In this document: positions 1 through 57,300 of the stretch, piece after piece | Layout of the letters: each line of letters begins with the position of its first letter | How positions within the stretch are numbered: position 1 is the first letter of the stretch | Origin: Haemaphysalis longicornis | Taxonomy: Eukaryota; Arthropoda; Arachnida; Ixodida; Ixodidae | Assembly: GCA_013339765.2 (NCBI GenBank) | Contig: CM023453.1 | Coordinates: 85,812,685-85,876,684 of the forward strand | Direction of reading: 5' to 3' | Length of the DNA: 64,000 nucleotides | Program-made: the position numbers and the translations under genes | The notes under the pieces: model-generated | Database searches by the model: none | The model's input: the letters and a program-made list of their open reading frames with translations, nothing else | What the model was told of the DNA's origin: nothing

Positions 1-2075
1 ACAGTTCGCAGTTCGGGCACCAGGTAATATGGATTTGCATGCGGCCGTCTTGTCATCCCTAACGAAGCCCCGTGGTGTGATCCGTCTTATCTGCCCGATC
101 GTCTCACGCTCACCACGGGACGCGGCTCTTGGACACCGCCGATGGGGAAGGTCCTTGCACTTTCGTCGCCGTCTCATTCGACGTCGCGGAGAACGGCGCA
201 GCACACAACGCGGTGCCAATCACACAGCGGGGGGCCGCTATGCATGGCGGCATTCACTTTGCTGCAAGCGGGATCAAGAGAAAGAGTCTTTCGATTAACG
301 CCTCCGTTGTTTCTACGAAAAATTTGGAAGCGGCATAGGTCGCTGCCCGACTCGGTTGACTGAGAACATGGAATCAGCCTCCGACAAAAGAAAACAAAAG
401 CACACACCAGCGATAGATAACTGAATTATACGCCGTGCAGATAATTGGACACCCCCTAAACCTTTTCATTAACTCCCTCACTTGATCCAGGGAAACGTGT
501 TTGTACGAAGAAGAAACTATAGTTCCAAATTCAGGCATGCGATCTCATTTTGCTTGTTTTTTGCGTGTTTCCGAAAGGCACTTAGCTGTTGCGCGTTTAT
601 AGTTCGGGGCCAGCATGAAAGTTTGCAGACAACCATTACCGATGCCAGTGAACTAGGCAGCCGCTTCACTCGATATTGCCGCGAAGCGTGCCTTCTTGTT
701 TATTTAGGTTTTTTTAAATAGCGCGGCCTCCTGGACTTGGGAGGCTGACCGCTTTCGCGCTTACTCCTTTCTCTTTAAGATAAATAAACGTATCTCTCTC
801 TCTCTCTTTCTCTCTCTCTCTCAATAGCGCGCGGACGTGCTCGACACACTTATCTTGTGTACAGTGCGAAGCACGCGTATTCTCTTCCTTTCGCGTGCCG
901 CATCAGTTTCGGTCCCTTTCGTAGACTGTTCTTGTCTCATGGATAGCGTTCTCGACCGAATGCGTGGAAAACAAACGCTGCGACACTTCGATTCGCCGAC
1001 GTTCGTCTGTGCACGTCACTTTCTTGACTGCTGCTTCGCTGCTCGCATTTCCTTCAAGTTCATTGCGGAGCACAAGTTCGCTCTAATAAACGTTCATTTC
1101 TCGAAAAACATCGCTTCTTTCTTCACTGCCAGACAATATCTAAACCTGCGTTTCCTTACTCGTATAGCTAAGCCGCATGGAAAAGTATAGGATCAACAAG
1201 GACACGTGTATGTCGCAAGCAGTACGGGACTTCGGCCCTTTCCTCCTAACGCCGCTTTGCACGCTTCCTGCGTTTGTGCACACACACAACAGCCGACCGA
1301 ACACCAACGACAAAGCGTGTCAGTGGCACGTGACTGAGTTTGCCGGTCCACCGTGTACGGCTTCGTGTACACAAACTTCACGCACCGCTGCTGTTTGTGT
1401 ATGAGTGGGAGGCAGCAGCTGGAACGTATTCTTTTCACTACTTGCGCACGAACCTGGAGTAACTTGTAGGAAGCACGCCGCTGACAACAGCAATAGCATT
1501 GCTGGACGCACGCATAGGTTGGTGATAACGTACCTCGGTAAATGAAACATACCCAATCAGGAAATTGGCAGGTACGAAATAAAACATTATGGGCTGAAGC
1601 CCCGTAGGGACTGAGGATTTCGGCGTCTCCTGTCGTCGTCGTCGTCGTAATCGTCGTTTCATGTAGTCACGGTACTAAAACACCGGGAAACTCTTTTACG
1701 CCTCGTGCTAGAACGTAACGCGTACTAACAAAAAAGAGGAAAAAAAAAAAAACACCGGGGCGCTCGTTTACGCCTTGCGCTGGAGCGCTTTGTGCTTCAC
1801 AGACAAGAGACCTTTACAGCAGAGCTGTATACCTGTACCCCCCAACGGTTTCATCTCGGTTGGCGAAAACGCCAAGGCGCAAAGAATACACTTGTACGCT
1901 ACATGCTTCGCCCCTCCCAACGTTTTACGTTTGTGGAGATGGCCTGGGATTTTTTTTTTTTCATAGCGGCGGAATGTCTTCAAGGGTGCATCCAAAATAG
2001 AGCTTTGCTCAGATGAAGACAAAATACAAATTTGCTCAGTTTGAAAAAACTAGCCTTTTGGTAACTCACCCAGCT
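1..2075. other. Non-coding flank, no gene recognised
   Basis: Mixed sequence with a CT microsatellite (about 795-823), a CGT-rich stretch near 1637-1660 and an A-run near 1740. Several short frames overlap, but none shows codon bias or a recognisable domain. It may be intron or upstream DNA of BICDL1. Confidence 0.4.
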
Positions 2076-2105
2076 TAAAGGAGTACGGACACCAAATTTT
2101 TATGC
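2076..2105. mobile_element. Solo end of the TTAA/AGGAGTAC MITE family
   Basis: The motif TTAAAGGAGTACGGACACCA matches the terminal repeat of the complete element at 41867-42546 with one mismatch. No opposite end was found nearby, so this is a truncated or rearranged copy. Confidence 0.45.
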
Positions 2106-2500
2106 CTAAAAAATGATATAATTGGCTTTAGTAGTTTGTACAGATGCCTCACAGAGATTTTTGCAGCGATTCGAGGCCGGAATCACATCGAAAATCGATT
2201 TTGATTGTCCCGGCCGCGAGCTACCACAAATCGGCAGCTCTCGCTTTTTCACACACAAAAAAGAAAAACACACGAAGTGATGAAAAAGTATAAACTTTTG
2301 TGCTGCCTGGCGCATTATGGGCAGGAGTGAAGCAATAGAGGCCAGCACTAGAAACATCGCTATCAGTGCTTTAACCGCGCGTTAGCATTCAAGTGACCCG
2401 ATTAAACGTAACTAAAGGCCCATCACTATCTGCCCAATCACGTTTCTGGGCGGTGGCTTAGGTTAGTGGTGGCCAGTCGCACGAATAAGATTCTGTGACG

Positions 2501-3364
2501 TCATATAGAAATCACTGTAAAGTGGCTGGGACTCTTCCTGCAGGGGGTCTCCCATGTTTCCCTTAACATCTCCATTATATGTTCCAAGTTTGCATTAAAA
2601 TGGGTATTGTTGTTATCGGGACAAAGCAGTCCGTTTAACGATCCAAACTTATATTTAGTCGGCATGGCCCCTTTAATGTGTGATTTAAACTTCGAAAGGG
2701 AAAAACGTACAATATGTTCAGACGTCCTTTGCCTCTTTGGCAGCAGCCAGAGAGCGTCGACTGACCTTTTACACGTGGCATTTCTTTGTCCGCCTTCTTC
2801 AGCCTTTGACGCTGACTGTACAGTAAAGGTCGTCGTCTCGCTAAACCCGTTGCTTTCTTTCCCACCCGACGATGCGTGTAGGGCTCTCTGACGCAGCTTC
2901 CCATTGTCGCCAATGGTTGTTTCCCGACTTCGCGGATACGTTCTCACCGCTTCTTCGGGGTCGCACAGAGACACGGAAGTTAACAAAGTGTCTTTCATGT
3001 CTTCGCGAGACGGTACAGAGAGAAAAGGCTGCGCGACGACCCGCCGCGAATGACGCGTGTTCGAGATAGAGGTCGCGGTACATATCTGCGTTTCTGAAAG
3101 TTTGTGCTGAGGGCGCGACAGCGACCCTGCCGAATGAATGTAAACGGCCTCACTTTTCCGAGACAGTTCGCTTTCGAACTGGCAGCCTTGCCGTTTGGAC
3201 AGTGATGTGAAGACAAAGGAATCTTTTTTGCGGCCTTCGTTCGATCGCGCTGACCCGAAAGGGGCGTGCGTGGCGTGGAGACAAGATTGAGAACGGTCCA
3301 TGTGATACACATTCTGTAGACTGACGATCGCTTTTTTCTCAGTCTGTTTGCAGGGACGGGTCAA
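2501..3364 (-). CDS. Unidentified 287-codon open frame
   Basis: The longest uninterrupted frame outside poly-A tracts. It begins MTRPCKQTEKKAIVS and is rich in Ser, Arg, Thr and Lys. No domain, signal peptide or membrane segment is recognised. It lies next to a solo MITE end and a long-inverted-repeat element, so it may be part of transposon debris or chance. Codon use shows no GC-ending bias like the real exons. Confidence 0.15.
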   Translation of the reverse strand: MTRPCKQTEKKAIVSLQNVYHMDRSQSCLHATHAPFGSARSNEGRKKDSFVFTSLSKRQGCQFESELSRKSEAVYIHSAGSLSRPQHKLSETQICTATSISNTRHSRRVVAQPFLSVPSREDMKDTLLTSVSLCDPEEAVRTYPRSRETTIGDNGKLRQRALHASSGGKESNGFSETTTFTVQSASKAEEGGQRNATCKRSVDALWLLPKRQRTSEHIVRFSLSKFKSHIKGAMPTKYKFGSLNGLLCPDNNNTHFNANLEHIMEMLRETWETPCRKSPSHFTVISI

Positions 3365-3452
3365 ATACCTGTTTGCGGAGTCAGAAAGCGGACAGATACG
3401 GTTATTTTATTTTTGTACGCAGCTGTCACGTGACCTGCTCCTGCTGTTTAAT

Positions 3453-5724
3453 TTTTACAGCGGAGCTGTGTATGGCTAGGATGCGAGATTTTATGGCGTC
3501 CTCGTGGAAAACGCAACGTGGGAAAGTAAGTTTACAAAGACCGAGCTTACGCCCATAAGGTCCCAGGCGTTCATATTTTGATATATGACAGCTTATATTG
3601 AACTGAGAAGATGTCTTTTCAGTGACGCATTTCTGTTGAGCAGTGAAGCCGACTTTATGGTGATCGCTCTAAGCTAGGTCAATTTATAAAGACCAGGCTT
3701 ACACGGATAAGGTCCTAACAGCTTCATATTATCGTAAAAGATGATTTATATTGACCTTAAAAAACGTCTTCCCAGCAATGCATTTGCGTTTCGATTAGAA
3801 GTGAAGCCGACTTTAAAGATATCCGTGCAAGCTTTGTTTCTGCAAGCTTGCTTGTCAACATTGCGTGTTCCACAGTAAGACCTTCTCATCAAAACATATG
3901 CGATGTGAAAGGGGCCAGATAACAGCGACGCGAGTGTAATCTTTGATGGCGCGTCCGACGAACGGGCCGGGGAAGCAGCACGCAAGCGACGAGCGTGAAC
4001 CGACGATGCATATGGTGATTGAGAGAATGCCGCAAAGCGCCTTCGGCGCCAGGGCGCCAACTTGGAAGAGTTCAAGGGCGTTCACGCCAGGTTCCAAAGA
4101 GACTTTCTCGGTCGCCATTTCGGCTCGAGCTGCAACGTGTACGACAGTCTGTGATTTGATGACCATCTGACCGCGGCAGACACGAAAGTCACATTTGCCG
4201 GAAAAGCACCGCGTTAACACCCCCCAACGCACGCAACTTCGCTAGACATTCCTTCACTGAGTAGGATGGCCGATTAAATTTTAAGGATACTTACAGGTAA
4301 ACGAGTTGCTACGTCAATTCGCTCTCACATGCATGTGTGTTGTCTGCGGCAACCTGACGCGAGTTGACGTTCATTCAATTTGTGAATCCCTAATTAAGAA
4401 GCTTGTGACGGGTAACATATGGAACTGGAGTGTTCTATTTAACCAAAGTTAACTTGAGGACCCGTGTGATGATCTGTGTCCGCGCACAGTAGAATACGCA
4501 CTTGGGCGCATTCTCTGTTGGCAGACAAGTGTTGGAAGTCCGGTAAAGATGTCACGCGTCCATCTAGATGACGATGGGCCACAGTTGTGCAACGAGGCGC
4601 CTCTTGTGCATCTTATGAGAATGTTTTTGCTACGTTTCTCATCACTTGTGGTTCGTTACTCCCGGTAACGCTCATTTTACACGTTCACATTATGCACATT
4701 ATACACGCTCACATCACGAGTGAAATAAATAACTTGCAAGCAAATACTTATTTTTTTTTTACGGAAATGAGCAACTGTCAGAAAATTGGCAGCTTTTTCG
4801 CTGCAGCGTATCACGAGTATACAAGGGCGTTGCAGCATTAATTGGTCCTTAAAGATTTTTTACAGGAAACAGCTGGGTCGTTCGCGCTTTAAACTGTTTA
4901 GCTTGGCACAATAGTCGACGGCGACACCTAGCTGGTTATTAAGAAATCTAAAAAGAAATTCACCGGCCATCCCACTCTGTGAAGGTGGTTGTCAAGCGAA
5001 GCTGGGTGCGTTGGTGGGCGTTATCCCCGCCGAGTGTGCGTCGCACTTCCGTGCCTGCGCTCAAATAACGGTTATCGCACCACATTCTGTCGCACACGCT
5101 GCAGCTCGAGCCGAAATGACGATCGAGAAAGCCTCTTTGGAACCTGGCGTACACGTGTCCTTGACTCTAAAATTTTTCACCTTGGCGCCAAAAGCGATTT
5201 GCGGCATTCTCTGACCCGCGACTTGCAGCATCGGTTGCCGCTCTTCGCTTACGTGCCGTCTCCTGGCACGCTCATCGGACGCCGAATTATTATCGGCACG
5301 TCGTCGACGATTACACTCGCGCCGTTGTTGTCGGGCCCCGTTCGCATCGCATTTTTATTCTCCATGAGTAGGCTTCACTGTGGAACGCACAATGTGGAAA
5401 AGCCGGCTTACAAAGATCAAGCTTACACCGATCTCTTCGAAGTCGGCTTCACATCGTGTTGTTGGGAAGACGTTTTTTAAGGTCAATATAAGCCGTCCTA
5501 AATCAAGATATGAAAGCGGCAGGAGAGAGAGAGAACGATCTTTAATGAAACTGGCGATGTTAGCCGAGCTAAGCTGCCTGGCTGGATCCACGTTGGTCAT
5601 GCATGCGCTGTGGATCCTTATCTGTGTAAGCTTGGTCTTTGCAATCCGGCTTTCCCACATTGCGTATTTTCGCGCGGACCCCATGAAATCCCGCATCCTA
5701 GCCATAGACATCGTCGCTGTAAAA
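3453..5724. mobile_element. Long-terminal-inverted-repeat element (fold-back type), about 2.3 kb
   Basis: The left arm (about 3453-4180) and right arm (about 5085-5724) are diverged reverse complements. Matched pairs include ttttacagcg / cgctgtaaaa at the tips, the tatggctaggatgcg block at 3471 against cgcatcctagccata near 5691, and the attacactcgcgccg block at 5308 against its complement near 3925. Blocks around 4110-4130 and 5100-5120 (gctcgagc) also pair. About 900 bp lie between the arms. No transposase frame was found, so it is probably non-autonomous. Confidence 0.6.
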
Positions 5725-7009
5725 CGATTTGATCGCTATGTGCTCCCCGGCCGTCAGGGAACGGCGGCGCCTCCGCCGCGCCTCCGCGAAACCTTTTTTC
5801 AATATGATGATGGAGATGATGACGACGACGACGGCGATGATGGTGATGATATATTGTGGTACGGGTTTATTGCTCTGGAAGCCTCAACAGAACTCCAAGT
5901 GATAACAGAGCAAAGGGATCTGTGCACCGGACAGTCGCCTGTGTCGCACTTCACGAGCTCAGCGCTTATTACGGTGCTTGCACGGTGGTTGGGCTTCCTT
6001 GCTCGTCTTCGCTGATGCCCTTACGACGGGTAATACCGTCTACTGGGTGTGCGCCCGTACTTCCTGTGGCACCACCCGTGCGGCCGGTGTTGATGATAGC
6101 GGTTTTCTTGTAGCTCACCTCCTAGCTCATTTAACGTCATAAACGTTTCTCTCTCCCCTTTCCCACCCTCTCCCATCGATGCGATAGCGAAGATGATTGC
6201 GCTTGCATGGTATCCTCACTGTACTTGCTTATCTTCTGCTCTTTTACAAATAGATGTATAGGGAGAGAGAAAACCTAGTTATGGGTCAAGACCTTCTAAT
6301 ACAAGCATGGTAGTACACATTTGGGACATGCACATGCGTGCAAAGGCAGTCCGCAACTGAAACCACACACCTGGAGGAAGCGCATGACAGCTCTCTCGTG
6401 GCCACGGCAGCACTGTTGCGGTCTTGCCACAGGCCAACGACGTTTGGCGTGTAAAGGCATCTCTCACGCAGCAGCGACCGCGTGGACCACCCCAATAACG
6501 GTCCAAGGGACGGGGTGAGAAGGCAGGAAACTCGCTCTAGATACGAGATACGAAAATTTGAGGGCAAAAAACGGGATTCGATGGCGGATGATAGGGATGG
6601 CGGTCGGAAGCATATGGGTGAGGCCTTCATCCTGCGGTGGACATTCCTTCAAAGATGGGGAGAGAGGGATACACCCCCCTCTTTCCGTGCCTACATCTCT
6701 TGCATATAAAGTCGGGAGAAAGCGCTTCTCAAGACTTTTATCTTTTGTTTGTCAGTCTTTACACGCATACGTGTTCAACCGTCAGGTAGCATTGTTTGCA
6801 TTGCCCCACAAAAGGCCCCTGCCAACACTGAAGCCATGTACCACAGAGCTGGGGCCGCCTGCTCTAGCGTAAGTGCACAGCTGCCCAGCCGGCTGATGCG
6901 CCGTCGGACCTCTCTTGGCGGCGATGCTTGCAGCTTCGCAGCAGCGGCCGAGTAGGGTAAATAAATCCTCCCCATATCTTGACCGTTCTCCTATCACGTT
7001 TCGGCGCAG
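5725..7009. other. Intron or flank before the first BICDL1 exon
   Basis: Contains a GAT/GAC-rich simple stretch (5805-5852). At 6617-6652 a short segment resembles the 3' end of the tick RTE-type LINE (gaggccttcatcctgcggtgg). No exon with coil coding was found. Confidence 0.4.
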
Positions 7010-39249
<32,240 letters not shown>

Positions 39250-41370
39250 GGAGAACCGCTCTCCGAGAACTGACCACTCAAGTGCCACTGCTGCCTCCGT
39301 TGTTGCCATTGAAGACAAAGGGAGAGGAGGAGAAGGAGGGATCAAAGCCTCATCGAGCGCACGTTGTGTGTCGTCACCCCTCATCGAGCATCGTCACCTT
39401 CACCGTTGCCTCACGTATTGCATCGCTCTCAAGACATGCACACCGACGCGCAAATTACGACATTTTGTGATTGTCAAGTGCGTTGTTGCGTGTCCCGTGT
39501 TTTAGCACTCTTTTCTGCCGATGCAAGCACTCCCTGTCTTCGGGCGGTTCATTTAGAGGGTCAATGTGCGTGCAGCCTTGTTGAATGTTTCTTGTCCCGG
39601 CTTTTCTGAAGAAAGAAATGGGTGTCATATGCCAGCGAGGCCTTGAAAGTGCCCACTAGCGAGGGTTTGTCTCGAACTGCACGCATATTTATCTGCAAAA
39701 GAATAGTTGAGAATAAGCATGTACAAATAGTTTAATATATATGCACTCGTCGTTCAAGATTCTAGTTCCACAAGATGTAGTTGCCCTTTGGGTCATAAGG
39801 CACGTGAGGTGTGACAATGCACTCGCTGTTTTGCCGTGATCATTAGTAGTCTACAAATGGCAGCAAATAGAGAGCATGGCTTGGCTGCCTCAAGAAGTTT
39901 TCGATGAAATTCAGCTGGGATCTTCAGAGGCAATAATTCTGTCACAAGCGAAAGCTTTTCCCCGCTGTTGAGGTGTTCCCGATTGTGATGTTTACAGTCA
40001 TGCAGCACTGCCACAAACTGCCACACTTTTGCAAGCACCACGAGTCCTTCATAATTTAAACCTCATCATCTCTGCCCTTTCATGAAAATGGCTGCTGTGT
40101 GTTTTAAGTTGAACCAGGGGCGTTTCTATCCATTAATATATTGCTCTGTGACGGCGCCAAGGAAAAGTTGAATAACAACACACTCGAACATCAGTTGTGC
40201 TTTGCATTAACCACTTAAAAGACAAAAATCTTTTGCAAAAGTGAAGTTTTCGAAGCCTACAGTTTCTTTCCTCTTTCTTTGCAAAGTTGACGTTGTGAAT
40301 TTAAAAGATGGCACCGCGACAGTGAGTTTCTTTTTCTTTTGGTCATCTCAAATGCTTTTTGTGCACGAAATCATAGCTTACTACAGAGCATGCAGGATAG
40401 GTATGAACCCTTGTTGTTGAGTGTGAATGTTTACAAAACTGTTGTTATGTCCCGGTTCGACTGTGGTGTCCGAGTGTGCTAGTAGACTTGTCAGCTTTTG
40501 AGATATTACAATTACGAGATATTACAATGTAAATAGTGAACAAGATGCTACAACTTTGTTTTCAATTCTCTCCCCCCCCCCAAGATCTGCCTGTAAATAT
40601 GAGATGGTAGTTAGAGTTTTATTAGCGTATTTTGCAAGTGGTGGATAGGTCACTCAGTGGTTGGCTGTTCTGGTGGACTTGCTCCACGAAAAGGTTACGG
40701 TCTGCCCACCTCGGGCATGTTCGCAGTGAAGCCTGTGCATGTAGTTTTGTTCACTTAAGCCATAAAGACTGTTGTTGCCAGCCCAACGCCTTCAGTTTCC
40801 TGCCCACACAAACGAATGCTTAATGTCATCAGAGATTACCTGCCTAACACTACAGGCCTGCAACAAAGATAATACACAAATACACGCAAAAAATTGAAGT
40901 GGCTTACACCAACTCTGAAAAAGCTCAGTGGTTGCAGTCCATGAACCAATAAATGAAGTTTTCATAGGCAACCAAAAGTAGTTTTGCTTGTAAGTAGCAG
41001 GCAAATTGTTGGGTTTTGAAACAAGTCAGGCCGATGATGTCATTCTGATCAGGCTATAGGAAAATTTCAGTCCTCGCTAAGCTTTGAATTTAGGGCTTGG
41101 AAGAATATGTTTTAGGCTGTTTACACTGAGCAACCTTGCTGCCGTCGCAGCATCAAAAGTGGAAGGAGCAATTTCGGGCAGTCCGTAATTATAAATTTAA
41201 AATTTGGCAACCAATGCTGTAAGAGGAAGATTAACCTTAAGTTCCACCTTTAGCTACAGTTGCTCACATGTTTGCATTCTTGAGAAGCTCCAAGTCTGTT
41301 GTTAATCCACACGCCGTGAAGAGCAGAAAATCTCGCATCCTAATAAACAGTTTGTATTGTCACCGGCCTT
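39250..41370 (+). other. Probable BICDL1 3' UTR and polyadenylation candidates
   Basis: After the stop codon there are about 2.1 kb without recognisable coding sequence or clear repeats, with falling GC content. AATAAA hexamers in + orientation occur at 40948-40953 and 41342-41347. Either could end the transcript before the MITE at 41867. The true cleavage site cannot be chosen from sequence alone. Confidence 0.4.
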
Positions 41371-41866
41371 GCACACATTTATGAAAGCCCTCTTTTAGGG
41401 TAAGTTTGATCTAAGTCAGTTCTGATTTAAAGTTTTGCGTGGCAGGTTCGAAAACATGGAGGTGGAAGAGCAGCAGCATTATGCATACTTATAACAAACT
41501 GCAAATAGAAAAAGCAGCTTTCCACCGGCAAAACACCTCAAGTGTGTTATCAGGCCACAAAGTACACGTTGCTAATTTAAAGAAAGAAAAAAAAAAAACA
41601 CCAGTTACTGACGCAATACCAAGCACATTTACGAGAGGCTGCCAAGAACTTTTTCCTTGCACACAAAGCTCAAAATACAAATTTTGAGGTGCACTAGCTT
41701 GAGCAAAATGGGAAAACAAAACATGCACCTGCTAAAAAATATCTGGTGATTTCCAGAAAAGCACACACCAAATCTCGTAAGAAAAAAGAGAATTACACTT
41801 GCAATGCCATTTTTCAATGCAAACGATGAAAAGATAAAGTATCTGCTCTAAGATAAAATCGGTTAA

Positions 41867-42546
41867 AGGAGTACTGACACCAAAGTTCCATTTCTAGAAA
41901 CTGATGTGGTTTGCTTCATAAAGCTGCCAAGTTGCCTTCCTACGATTATGGGCGTCAAACGTTGCTCAGAACCAACTTAAAAATGCATATAGCTGCCGCA
42001 GTTTTGAGAGACCCGGAAACGCTGCACTCAGCCGCTCTGTGACGCAAGTATCGCCGGTGGAGGGGTATGGCGTAGAAGCATCCTGCCGGTCTAACTCGGA
42101 GTGCTCTGCCCCTTCCCTTTCAGCGAGCGACACGCATATTCGTCGGAACGAAACCGACAACAACACAAAGTAAACATTTTGATGGGGCTGTAGTGTCTTT
42201 TGTCCTGTTACACACCGCCGGCCACAACTCTGGGCAGTTTCGGACCGGCTGAATGCAGCGGAACTAATCTTTAATTGAGATAGCGGGGGAAGCGGCATCA
42301 TGAACAGAAGCCTTAATAAGCCTTAAGGCTTGAACAGAAAATGTGATGTCGCGGCCGCCGTAGAGCCCCCGTGCTTGCTCCCAGGCTCTCAGCAAGACGA
42401 AACCGAAACTGATGCCATGAATGGCAGAGCAATCCATTATCGGCAGCACTTTGGCCACTCTTAACTCAGGCGTCATGTTTTATGGGGCAGTACGGACACA
42501 TCAGACCCAAAAACCTGAAATGCAGAAATTTGGTGTCACTACTCCT
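41867..42546. mobile_element. TTAA-flanked MITE, 680 bp
   Basis: The ends AGGAGTACTGACACCAAA and TTTGGTGTCACTACTCCT are inverted with one mismatch and are flanked on both sides by TTAA (41863-41866 and 42547-42550). The TTAA duplication is typical of piggyBac-like transposition. The interior has no transposase. It lies between the convergent ends of BICDL1 and TTC4. Confidence 0.65.
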
Positions 42547-42889
42547 TTAAGCGTGCATAAGCCGGTACTGTTGCTGGTAATAAAGCAACCAGGCAATTTT
42601 TGAGTGCTTCAGAGAATAAAAGCTACAAAAATTTCACCCATAAAACTTGAGCAAACACCAATCTGCATAACAGTACACATTTTACACAGTGGTTGGCTTC
42701 CCCTTGGAGTCAGTACAATGCAAGCGCATGTTTAGTGTTTGCTGCCTCATTCACCCTTCACAGCGTGTGACGAAGAAAGCGCCCACAGCTGGCTCGGTTC
42801 TGAGCAACTGTCTAAATGGTTGTGTACATACTTTGCAAAGAAGACTGTTACAAAATAAAATTGGCCACACTGAAAAGTGCACGTCTTTT

Positions 42890-42895
42890 TTTATT
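42890..42895 (-). terminator. Candidate TTC4 polyadenylation signal
   Basis: An AATAAA on the - strand lies about 10 bp beyond the TTC4 stop codon. No other - strand AATAAA was seen in the next few hundred bases. If it is used, the 3' UTR is only about 25-35 nt. Confidence 0.4.
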
Positions 42896-42904
42896 TCCTC
42901 ACAG

Positions 42905-56527
<13,623 letters not shown>

Positions 56528-57300
56528 ATCAAAAACTTGGCGACAGCTGAAGCGCTACTGCGTAAAATTGATTTACAATTACTCGTCAAGGTGCTTTGTT
56601 GCAACTGACAGTGTCCCACAAATCGCGAAGCACTAAATGCACCTGTAAACAAAGAGCAGATCGCAAAATTCGACGCATTAACAACTTTCGCTAATAGAAA
56701 CCAGTCACCAGGCTCAAAACCGAAAACATGTGGTAATCAGAGCCGCGCGTCTAACGTTGGCTGTCTTGCTGTCTTCAGATTTGTTCTTAAGACTTGACTT
56801 GAAACAAATCGATCCAAGGAACGTAGGCTATAGAAAAATAAATTAACATTAACCACTGTTACAAAAAGTTATCATAATATTTATTTTAAATTTTTTAAAT
56901 GTTCGTTTACTGTGGTTTGGTTTGCGCCTCAACTCAGTTTCGGTTTTGTTGGTGTCGCCATCTTCCAGAAACGGATGGAAACGAACAAGACGCCATTCGG
57001 GGAGAGACGGAGGAGGCGAAGCAAGCGAAGTAACCAAAGCAACCTCGACTACCGCCTCGGCGCAAACATGGAGCAGAGGCGTTTGCCGATCGCCCTAGAA
57101 ATCCTTATGGCTTTTCTAAAAGCTGCCGGATTGTGATCTGTCGCAAGCATGTGTGCCAAAGCTTTCTACTACTAACTACGATGAGCAGTTTCGCTACGCG
57201 CCGTGTCTACGGAACGGAGTTGATTAACCGGACCGCCTCCTCGGAAACTTGCCAGCCTCGGGAGTAGAAGACCTCGGAAAGTGCGAGCGACCGTGGTGAT
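56528..57300. promoter_or_regulatory. Divergent upstream region of TTC4
   Basis: The sequence upstream of the TTC4 ATG turns GC-rich from about 56940. It contains GCCATCTT (56957-56964), the reverse complement of the YY1-type AAGATGGC motif often found near start sites. On the + strand it carries small ATG frames, including a 22-codon one at 57068 with a good context (caaacATGg), and a gtgagt at 57304. This could be the promoter of TTC4 and of a + strand transcript such as the DGCR2-like gene. No TATA box was recognised. Confidence 0.35.

Noticed and set aside
6617..6652. RTE LINE 3' end similarity
   Set aside because: Only about 35 bp match, too little for a separate mobile-element call; mentioned within the intron entry.
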